Of a stretch of DNA of 64,000 nucleotides, positions 55,631 through 64,000 are shown in pieces (the first letter of the stretch is position 1; each line of letters begins with the position of its first letter). This DNA comes from Sorangium aterium (GTDB lineage Bacteria; Myxococcota_A; Polyangia; Polyangiales; Polyangiaceae): NCBI RefSeq assembly GCF_028368935.1, contig NZ_JAQNDK010000007.1:372001-436000 (forward strand). Reading direction: 5' to 3'. The position numbers and the translations under genes are program-made. Below the pieces are notes generated by a model. It saw nothing but the letters and a program-made list of their open reading frames with translations. It made no database searches and had not been told where the DNA came from.

Positions 55631-58030
55631 ATGCCGCAGAGCTTCAAGGACGACACGATCCACGACCTTCCGCTCGCGGCGAGCGGCGCGCGGCAAGCGG
55701 CCGACCCCGCGGACGCCGTGGCGACCGGCCCGCGGCAGGTCCTCGCAGGCCGGTACGAGCTCCTCGGGCTGGTCGGCATCGGCGGGATGGGCAGCGTGTA
55801 CCGCGCCCGCGACCTGGAGCTCGAGGAGCTCGTCGCGGTCAAGGTGCTGCGCCGCGAGCTCAGCGTCGCGCCGGAGGTGACCGATCGGTTCCGGCGCGAG
55901 GTGCGGCTCTCGCGCAAGGTGACGCACCCGAACGTGGCGCGCGTCTTCGACATCGGCGAGCACGAGGGCGACCGGTTCCTGACGATGGAGTTCGTCGACG
56001 GCGAGCCGCTCGCCGCGCTGCTCGCGCGCGAGCGGCGGCTCGGCGTGAGCCGCGCGCTCGACGTCGTGGAGGGCGTCTGCGCGGGCCTCCACGCCGCGCA
56101 CCGGGCCGGCGTCATCCACCGTGACCTCAAGCCGGACAACGTGCTGCTCGGGCGCGACGGGCGCATTGTCCTGACCGACTTCGGGATCGCGCGCGCGGTC
56201 GCGAGCGGCGAGGCGGGCCAGACGCTGGGCGCGGTCATGGGGACGCCGGCGTACATGGCGCCCGAGCAGGTGCAGGGCGCCGACGACGTCGACGCGCGCG
56301 CCGACATCTACGCCCTCGGGGCGATGCTCTACGAGATGCTCACGGGTGAGCGCGCGTGGCAGGGCGACGCGCCGCTCGCCGTCGCCGCGGCGCGGCTCTT
56401 CGCCGACCCGCCGGATCCGCGGCTCCGGCGCGCCGACCTGCCCGACGCGCTCGCGCGCGTGGTGCTCCGCTGCATGGCGCGCGAGCGCGACGACCGGTAC
56501 GCGTCCGTCGAGAGCGTCGTGCACGACCTCGCCTCGCTCACCCGCCCGGCCACGGCGACGCCGCCGGCGTTCACGCCGCCGCAGGGGCGGACGGCGGTCT
56601 CCGGGGTGACCCCGGGGGCGAGCTCCGGGGTGGCCGAGCACGGCGGCAAGAGCGTCGTGGTCCTGCCGTTCGCGAACCAGGGACCTGCGTCGGACGCGTA
56701 CCTGGCCGAGGAGCTGACGGACGATCTCGTCGACACGCTCTCCATGACGCCGGGCCTCCGGGTGAGGCCGCGCGGGGCGCTCGGGCGGCGATCGTCCTCC
56801 GAGCTCGATCCGCGCGAGATCGGGCGCGAGCTCGGGGTGCAGGTGGTCGTCGGGGGCTCGGTGCGGCGGCGCGACGGGACGGTGCGGATCAACGCGCGGC
56901 TCATCAGCGTCGCCGACGGGTTCCAGCTGTGGGCGAAGCGCTTCGATCGCCCCGAGGCGGAGGTGCTGCGGATCAACGACGAGGTGGCCGAGGCGGTCGC
57001 GGAGGCGTTGACGCTCGACGGGGCCGCGCCGAACCGCACGGCGCCGAGCGATCCCGTGGCGCTCGACCTGTTCCTGCGCGGGCGCCACGAGTACCGCAGG
57101 TTCTGGCCGGAGCACCAGGAGCGGGCGATCGCGCTGTTCGAGCAGGCGCTCTCGCGCGCGCCCGAGGATCCGATGATCCTGTCGGCCTACGCGCTCGCGC
57201 GCTGCCGCTTCTGGTTCTTCACGGACCGCGGCGGGGAGCTGGCCACGGAGGCGGCGTCGCGCGCCGTCGCCGCGGCGCCCGGGCTGCCGGACGCGCGGCT
57301 CGCGATGGCGTCGGTGCGGTTCCAGCGCCTCGACGTGGTCGGCGCGATGCGGGAGCTCAAGGCGGCGCTCGCGAGCCGCTCGGGGAACGCCGAGGCGGAG
57401 GGCCTCATCGGCCACATCCTGCTCGAGTGCGGCGCCTTCGAGGAGGGCGCGCGGCGCGCGCGGTCGGCGCTGGCGCGCGATCCCGAGGTGGTGCTGGCGG
57501 CGCAGGCGCTGGCGCGCGCGTACACGCTGCTGGGCAGGTGGTCGGACGCCGACGACGTGATCCGGGCGCATCCGACGGTGGGGAGCGGATCGGGCTACAC
57601 CGTCCTGCGGATGCGCCGCGTGCTCTGGCAGCGCGACCCGGAGGTGGTCGAGAAGCTCTCTCAGAAGCGCGTGAGCGAGGCGTTCCCGGACCTCCCCACG
57701 CCGTTCGCGCAGGTGATCGACGACCTCATCGAGGGGCGGCTCTTGGACGTCCGGCCCGTGCAGGTCGAGGGCGAGCGCCCGCCCGTCACGGCGCTGCGGC
57801 GCACGTCGTTCATCCGGCAGCTCCAGGCGGAGTTCGCGGCCTTCCTCGGCCAGCGAGAGCTCGCGCTGACCGCGCTCGAGCTCTCGCTGGCCGACGGCCT
57901 GTTCGACCTGATCTGGCTCGAGCGCTGTCCCGTCCTCGCGTCCCTGCGCGACGAGCCGCGGTATGCGGCCGTCCACGCGGCGGTGCAGCGGCGGGCCTCC
58001 GCGGTGGTCGCGGTCTACCGCGAGCGCTGA
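55631..58030 (+). CDS. Ser/Thr protein kinase fused to TolB-like and TPR-like sensor region
   Basis: 799 residues. The kinase domain (about 40-305) is complete: LLGLVGIGGMGSVYRA, VAVKVLRREL, VIHRDLKPDNVLL, LTDFGIARA and MGTPAYMAPEQV. A Pro/Thr linker follows. There is no membrane helix; instead SVVVLPFANQGPASDAYLAEELTDDLVDTLSMTPGLRVRPR opens the TolB-N-like 'adenylate cyclase-associated' module common in kinase and cyclase fusions (about 345-460). TPR-like helical repeats run from about 470 to the end (AIALFEQALSRAPEDPMIL, LAAQALARAYTLLGRWSDADDVI). The protein probably integrates protein contacts to control phosphorylation. The nearby FIST and PP2C genes make a signalling cluster. Confidence 0.93.
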   Translation: MPQSFKDDTIHDLPLAASGARQAADPADAVATGPRQVLAGRYELLGLVGIGGMGSVYRARDLELEELVAVKVLRRELSVAPEVTDRFRREVRLSRKVTHPNVARVFDIGEHEGDRFLTMEFVDGEPLAALLARERRLGVSRALDVVEGVCAGLHAAHRAGVIHRDLKPDNVLLGRDGRIVLTDFGIARAVASGEAGQTLGAVMGTPAYMAPEQVQGADDVDARADIYALGAMLYEMLTGERAWQGDAPLAVAAARLFADPPDPRLRRADLPDALARVVLRCMARERDDRYASVESVVHDLASLTRPATATPPAFTPPQGRTAVSGVTPGASSGVAEHGGKSVVVLPFANQGPASDAYLAEELTDDLVDTLSMTPGLRVRPRGALGRRSSSELDPREIGRELGVQVVVGGSVRRRDGTVRINARLISVADGFQLWAKRFDRPEAEVLRINDEVAEAVAEALTLDGAAPNRTAPSDPVALDLFLRGRHEYRRFWPEHQERAIALFEQALSRAPEDPMILSAYALARCRFWFFTDRGGELATEAASRAVAAAPGLPDARLAMASVRFQRLDVVGAMRELKAALASRSGNAEAEGLIGHILLECGAFEEGARRARSALARDPEVVLAAQALARAYTLLGRWSDADDVIRAHPTVGSGSGYTVLRMRRVLWQRDPEVVEKLSQKRVSEAFPDLPTPFAQVIDDLIEGRLLDVRPVQVEGERPPVTALRRTSFIRQLQAEFAAFLGQRELALTALELSLADGLFDLIWLERCPVLASLRDEPRYAAVHAAVQRRASAVVAVYRER

Positions 58031-58081
58031 GGCGCGGCGCGCTGCGAGCGCCGAGGCGCGACGCGGCGCGCAGCTCGGCGC

Positions 58082-58174
58082 GCGCTCAGCTCGGCGCGCG
58101 GAAGAGCGCGAGCACGCCGGTGTAGAAAAGCGCTCAGCTCGGCGCGCGGAAGAGCGCGAGCACGCCGGTGTAGA
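58082..58174. repeat. 48-bp tandem duplication of the FIST gene 3' end
   Basis: 58082-58126 and 58130-58174 are identical over 45 bp with period 48. The second copy encodes the true C-terminus of the FIST protein (YTGVLALFRAPS and stop). The first lies downstream of that stop and is a spare copy of it. Confidence 0.85.
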
Positions 58175-59309
58175 GGGCGAGCCTCGCCTGGCCCCGGGCC
58201 CAGGGAGCGATCTCGAAGCTCGAGTGCATGCCGGCGATCGGGAGGTCGGCGAAGCGCTGGCGCAGGATGCGCGCCTCGACGTCGGGTGTCCCGTACAGGC
58301 CCTGGCCGCGCCCGGCGCAGGTCAGGTAGAGCGCGAAGCGGGGGGCCGACCCGAGCGCGCTCCGGGACACCTGCCGGGCGATCCCCTCGAGCCCGGCGCG
58401 GCCGACGGCGGCGTCGCGGACCGCGAACGCGAGGCGCGCGCCGGGCCTCGCCTCGTCGCCCAGCAGGAGCCCCCGCCGCGAGGGATCGATGCCGCGGACC
58501 GGCCGCAGCACGTAACGTGGCGCTGCCGCCTCGGCGGCGTCGCCGCGGTCGGCGCCCGGCGCGCCCGGCGGATCGAGCTGCGGGTCGGCCAGCGCGGCGA
58601 GGATGAGCTGCTGCGCGCTTGGCGGCTCGCCGAGCGTGGCGGTCGCGGCGGAGAGCAGGTCGAGCGCCGGCCGCCCGCCGGCGCGCAGCACGACGCCTCC
58701 GCTCGCGTCGTCGATGCGGTGGAAGCCGGAGAGCAGCCTGGCGGCGGTCGAGGCGTCGACGAGCGGCGGCGCGAACCCGGTGATGGCGAGGCCCGTCGCC
58801 GGGCCCTCGATGAGCTCGCCCTGCGCCGTCACGCCGATGGCGGAGCCGGAGGCCGTCCCGGCGCCGAACAGGCAAGCGCTCGGCGCGGACAGGGCGGGCG
58901 CCTCGATCCGCTCGGGCGCGAACGCCCCGGGCCTGGCGAAGAGGATGGCCGTCGCGGAGCGCTGGCCGACGGCGCGGGTGAGCGCCTCCCCCAGGAGGCG
59001 GCTCGGCTCCTCGGCCCGCTCGGGCAGCGCGAAGGGCGTGACCTGCCCGCCGGACCACAGCACGCCGCTCGCGCCGGTGTCCCCCTCGATCTCGCCGCGC
59101 TCGCTGAGCACGCCCGCGGCCGGCACGACGCAGGCCGGGACGCCGCGCCAGGCGCTACGGACGAGCTCGGCGACGCCCGAGGCGCGCTGGGCGAGCTGTC
59201 CGGAGACGAAGACGACGCCGCCCGACGGCGACGGGACTGCGCTGCGCAGATCGGCCAGGTGCTGGAGAAGGCCATCCGGCCCACAGGTCGCGGAGAAGCT
59301 TCGTGCCAT
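58134..59309 (-). CDS. FIST domain signal-transduction protein
   Basis: 391 residues from the ATG at 59307-59309; an ATG five codons earlier is equally possible. FIST_N features include VVFVSGQLAQRASGVAELVRSAWRGVPACVVPAAGVL and the glycine-rich strand SACLFGAGTASGSAIGVTAQGELIEGPATGLAI. FIST_C includes YVLRPVRGIDPSRRGLLLGDEARPGARLAFAVRD and, at the end, ALYLTCAGRGQGLYGTPDVEARILRQRFADLPIAGMHSSFEIAP, the typical C-x-GRG...GxxSxGEI-like region (here SSFEIAP). FIST proteins are thought to sense small ligands such as amino acids. It is divergent from the PP2C gene, which supports a shared signalling role. Confidence 0.87.
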   Translation of the reverse strand: MARSFSATCGPDGLLQHLADLRSAVPSPSGGVVFVSGQLAQRASGVAELVRSAWRGVPACVVPAAGVLSERGEIEGDTGASGVLWSGGQVTPFALPERAEEPSRLLGEALTRAVGQRSATAILFARPGAFAPERIEAPALSAPSACLFGAGTASGSAIGVTAQGELIEGPATGLAITGFAPPLVDASTAARLLSGFHRIDDASGGVVLRAGGRPALDLLSAATATLGEPPSAQQLILAALADPQLDPPGAPGADRGDAAEAAAPRYVLRPVRGIDPSRRGLLLGDEARPGARLAFAVRDAAVGRAGLEGIARQVSRSALGSAPRFALYLTCAGRGQGLYGTPDVEARILRQRFADLPIAGMHSSFEIAPWARGQARLALYTGVLALFRAPS

Positions 59310-59442
59310 GGCTGGCTCGCCCATCCTAACCGAGCCTCCGACCACTCGACAGGCCACGCTGAAGAAGTTTATCGTGCGACAGTCGCGCCGGCGCCTCGGG
59401 GATTTCCTCACGGGACGGCGAGCGAAGGACCGGGCAAGCTCG

Positions 59443-60198
59443 ATGAGGATCCAATCATTTGGCCGCACCGATGTCGGGCGCCACCGGCGCGCCAATGAGG
59501 ATGCGTTCTTCCGGGACGATGAGCTCCGTCTCTACATCGTCGCGGACGGCATGGGCGGGCACGCGGCCGGCGAGGTCGCGAGCGCCGAGGCGGTCGAGAC
59601 GATCTACGGCATGGTGAAGCGGGGCCTTCCTGCCATCGGCGATCCGAACGAGCCGCTGACGCAGCCCAAGGCGCGCGCCGTGCTGCGCATCCTCGAGGGC
59701 GCGATCCAGGCGGCGACGTACATGGTCTTCGCGATCGCCGAGCTCGATCGCGACAAGAGCGGCATGGGCACGACGATCAGCGCGGCGCTCATCGTCGGCG
59801 GCGCGCTCGTGACCGGCCAGGTGGGCGACAGCCGCATCTACCAGGTCCGCAACGGGACCGCGGTGCAGATGACCGAGGATCACACGCTGATCGCGTGGCA
59901 GATCAAGAACGGCCTCATCTCCGTCGACGAGGCCAAGAGCTCGCCTCACCGCAACGTGATCACGCGCGCGGTCGGCAACCGGGACTACGTCGAGGTCGAC
60001 ACCTCGATCGTCGCCGTGGAGGAGGGCGATCGATACCTGCTCTGCTCCGACGGGCTGCACGGGTATCTCCACGCCGAGGAGGAGGTCGCGAGCATCGCCT
60101 CGAAGGGCGGCGACGTGGCGGTCGACCTCTTCATCGACCTCGCGAATCGGCGCGGGGGGCGGGACAACATCACGGCGGTGCTGGTCGAGGTGGGCTGA
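59443..60198 (+). CDS. PP2C-family Ser/Thr protein phosphatase
   Basis: 251 residues from ATG 59443. All PP2C metal-binding motifs are present: GRHRRANEDAFF (Asp), YIVADGMGGHAAGEVAS, MGTTISAALI, GQVGDSRIYQVRNG, QMTEDHTLIAWQI, VITRAVG, YLLCSDGLHGYL and GGRDNITAVLVEV. It removes phosphate from Ser/Thr residues and probably counteracts the Hanks kinases of this region. No membrane or sensor part is attached. It is followed after 33 bp by a small gene on the same strand. Confidence 0.95.
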   Translation: MRIQSFGRTDVGRHRRANEDAFFRDDELRLYIVADGMGGHAAGEVASAEAVETIYGMVKRGLPAIGDPNEPLTQPKARAVLRILEGAIQAATYMVFAIAELDRDKSGMGTTISAALIVGGALVTGQVGDSRIYQVRNGTAVQMTEDHTLIAWQIKNGLISVDEAKSSPHRNVITRAVGNRDYVEVDTSIVAVEEGDRYLLCSDGLHGYLHAEEEVASIASKGGDVAVDLFIDLANRRGGRDNITAVLVEVG

Positions 60199-60231
60199 CG
60201 CGCCCGCGCGAAAGTCGGCTACGCTGCCCGG

Positions 60232-60495
60232 ATGGCGTTGAAGGACAGACTGGTCACCGAGGGCATGAAGCTCGCCGCGAACCCGAACGTGGCGAAGTTG
60301 ATGCAGGACGAGCGGTTCATGCGGCTGTTCATGACGGCGATGAGCGTGCCCGGCCGGGTCTCCTCGTTCACCGCGGAGCAGAAGGAGACGTTCGCCAAGG
60401 CGATGGGCCTTGCGACCGTCGAGGAGGTCCGCGACCTCAAGCGGACGGTGGCCTCTCTGGAGCGCGAGCTCGCGAGGCTCAGGCGCGAAGGCTGA
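60232..60495 (+). CDS. Small helical/coiled-coil protein of unknown function
   Basis: 87 residues. The first part (LVTEGMKLAANPNVAKLMQDERFMRLFMTAMSVPGRV) is amphipathic helix. The last 30 residues (VEEVRDLKRTVASLERELARLRREG) form a Leu-heptad coiled coil. The layout resembles small myxobacterial proteins of unknown role and, loosely, phasin-type granule proteins, but I cannot assign it. It shares a transcript with the PP2C gene and is followed by foldback repeat copy C. Confidence 0.68.
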   Translation: MALKDRLVTEGMKLAANPNVAKLMQDERFMRLFMTAMSVPGRVSSFTAEQKETFAKAMGLATVEEVRDLKRTVASLERELARLRREG

Positions 60496-60510
60496 GCCTC
60501 GCGCGCGGTT

Positions 60511-60688
60511 CGTAGGCGCTAGCCAAGCCTCCCCGCCGCGTTCTCCTACATCCGAACGTTTACGCAGTCGTGGTCGTGGTCGTTTACGTTGTCGTGGTCG
60601 TGGTCGTGGTCGTTCACGGCCAACCGTTGACGACCACGACCACGACCACGACCACGTAAACGTTCACGTTCACGTTGGTGACTGATGG
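60511..60688. repeat. (GTGGTC)n/(GACCAC)n foldback repeat, copy C
   Basis: It opens with CGTAGGCGCTAGCCAAGC and CTCCTACATCCGAACGTTTACG, almost as in copy B. Then come TGGTCG runs, the spacer TTCACGGCCAACCGT, GACCAC runs with GTAAACG/GTTCACG, and CACGTTGGTGACTGATGG. It lies between the convergent small helical gene and prkA. Confidence 0.88.
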
Positions 60689-60733
60689 GGGGCAGGCGGC
60701 GCGGCGCCTCGCGCGCCGCGCCCCCGCGAAGGG

Positions 60734-62791
<2,058 letters not shown>

Positions 62792-63050
62792 TTCGCACCC
62801 TTTTTCTCCAGGGCGACCGCGGGGCGGCCTTTGCCGCCGGAGGTGCAGGGACAGATCTCGGCTCGCCGAGCTCCGCCCCCGTCTCGCGTCGCGCGCCCAG
62901 GGGGAAGAAGCCAAGCTTAACACCGATCGCGGGGAGGCAAGTCACCGCGCCCCGAGGCGCGCTCCATCATCCGGAACGGGAGCGCGCAGCGGAGCGGCCG
63001 GTCGCGCGGGTCGAGGTGTGAGGTGCGAGGGCGACCGCGGGGAGGCGACG

Positions 63051-64000
63051 TCAGCGAGGCACGGCCCCGCCGGAGCGCGTTCCCTGCGCGCCTCCCCAGG
63101 AGAGCCCGCCGCTCTCGACGACGCCGGGCCAGGAGTCGACGTATTCCGACGGCTCGCCGGGGGCGGAGATGTCGATCCAGAAGACGCGCCCGGCGCCGGG
63201 GCGGCGCACGTCGACATGGACGAACTTGCTGTTCGGGTAGAAGCCGCAGCCCACGTCGTCGAGCGTGCGACAGAACTGAAATAGCGCGGTGTTCGGGACG
63301 CCCATCACGTGGATGTCCATGGCGCGCCCCTCGGCGTGCTGGCTGTGGTGCGTGCCGGACGCCGGCCTGCGCGCGGCCGGCGCGTCGCGCGTCGTCGGCG
63401 CGCGCGGCCTGTACCCGCTGAAGATGTGGATCCCGCGGCGCGGGAAGGCGTCGGCGATCTGCTGGAGCAGCCAGAGCAGGCGCGGGTGGACGAGGCGGAC
63501 CTGGGGCACCCACTCGAGCGCCCGCTGCCAGGTGTCGGCGTCGGGCTCATCGGGGAGCTCTGCGCCCGGGTCCGGCGCGTCGGGCGGACGGGCCATGATC
63601 GACAGGCGATCCAGCGCGCCGGGCGCGACGGATCCGTCGCAGCGCACCAGCTCGAAGGCGTCGTGCTGGCCGCCGTACCGGGCGAACTGGACCGGGCCCC
63701 TGCGGCAGCGCCAGTCGAGCGGTTGCTTCTTCGGCAGATCCCAGAGCAGATCGAAGCCGTTCGAGGAGAGGCTCGGCCCCGTGGTCGCGAGCACCGGCGG
63801 GCCGAGGATCGGATCGAGCTGGCGGAACCACGCCGGAGCGGCCGGATCGAGCCGGAGGGGGCCGGGTAGCTCGAAGGGGATGAAGGGAGAGCCGGCGCTC
63901 GCGAACGCCGTGGAGCCGAGGGCAGGGGAGGCGAGCGCGTGCTCGCCGAGCGCGTCCGCGGCGTCCGGCCGCGCGCCGCCCCAGGCGAGCTGCCACCACG
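63051..64000 (-). CDS. DUF882/M15-type peptidase (YcbK/LAS-like), N-terminus outside window
   Basis: The frame is open from the window edge to 63051 (316 codons seen). The C-terminal half has ALEWVPQVRLVHPRLLWLLQQIADAFPRRGIHIFSGYRP, then SGTHHSQHAEGRAMDIHVMG (His and Asp zinc ligands) and GFYPNSKFVHVDVR (last His), the LAS/peptidase M15A zinc site. It ends with FWIDISAPGEPSEYVD. YcbK relatives cut or trim peptidoglycan in the periplasm. The N-terminal half seen here (SPFIPFELPGPLRLDP, WFRQLDPILGPPVL) is a separate, unrecognised region. Any signal peptide would be outside the window. It is upstream of prkA on the same strand with a 259-bp gap. Confidence 0.85.
   Translation of the reverse strand, partial: WWQLAWGGARPDAADALGEHALASPALGSTAFASAGSPFIPFELPGPLRLDPAAPAWFRQLDPILGPPVLATTGPSLSSNGFDLLWDLPKKQPLDWRCRRGPVQFARYGGQHDAFELVRCDGSVAPGALDRLSIMARPPDAPDPGAELPDEPDADTWQRALEWVPQVRLVHPRLLWLLQQIADAFPRRGIHIFSGYRPRAPTTRDAPAARRPASGTHHSQHAEGRAMDIHVMGVPNTALFQFCRTLDDVGCGFYPNSKFVHVDVRRPGAGRVFWIDISAPGEPSEYVDSWPGVVESGGLSWGGAQGTRSGGAVPR

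Overview
The window is 64 kb of very GC-rich DNA with long genes, dense coding on both strands, Hanks-type Ser/Thr kinases, a PP2C phosphatase, FIST, PilZ and STAS signalling proteins, delta-60-repeat and Cys-rich lipoproteins, and many short intergenic repeats. This mix points to a large-genome myxobacterium, most likely Polyangiales (Sorangium/Polyangium-like). That placement is an inference from gene content and base use; no rRNA or tRNA gene is visible.

Layout. 1-9.4 kb: a partial Ser/Thr kinase, a GT2 + peptidase C45-like pair (the second frameshifted), an MFS exporter, an APH-fold kinase, a SAM methyltransferase and a membrane adenylate cyclase. 9.5-12.9 kb: a compact co-oriented cassette of HNH nuclease, AAA ATPase and a small overlapping ORF (Septu/PtuAB-like defence), preceded by six 42-44-bp tandem repeats with palindromic ends and a gene of unknown function. 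13.2-20 kb: a polymorphic-toxin locus with an RHS protein split by a frameshift, a variable C-terminal toxin tip, an AT-richer immunity candidate, an orphan copy of the RHS tip and a truncated DUF885 remnant. 20-29.3 kb: phospholipase C-type enzyme, MscL, 5-formyl-THF cyclo-ligase, an ADP/ATP-translocase-like protein with a HEAT-like tail, PilZ, a zinc-ribbon mini-protein and a secreted beta-helix protein. 29.3-36.6 kb: a block of palindromes, M3 peptidase, acyl-CoA dehydrogenase, CAP-domain lipoprotein, a CxGxC-repeat lipoprotein, an AraC remnant and a response regulator. 36.9-46.1 kb: an NtrC/NtrB-like two-component pair, GST + PNPOx pair with a divergent LysR, and oxyR divergent from ahpC-ahpF. 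46.2-55.5 kb: EI24/CysZ-like protein, Uma2 protein, delta-60 lipoprotein, SPFH protein, PAS-PAS-STAS regulator and a three-gene ABC-2 exporter operon. 55.6-64 kb: kinase-TPR protein, FIST protein, PP2C phosphatase, small coiled-coil protein, PrkA kinase and a partial DUF882/M15 peptidase.

Functional links. GTGA/ATGA stop-start overlaps mark translationally coupled units: the HNH/ATPase pair, GST/PNPOx, and the ABC permeases and ATPase. OxyR-AhpC-AhpF form a textbook peroxide-response module with a visible palindrome in the divergent promoter. The most unusual content is the Septu-like cassette with its repeat array, the recombining RHS toxin locus, and a family of (GTGGTC)n/(GACCAC)n foldback elements present three times, two of them sharing extended conserved flanks.
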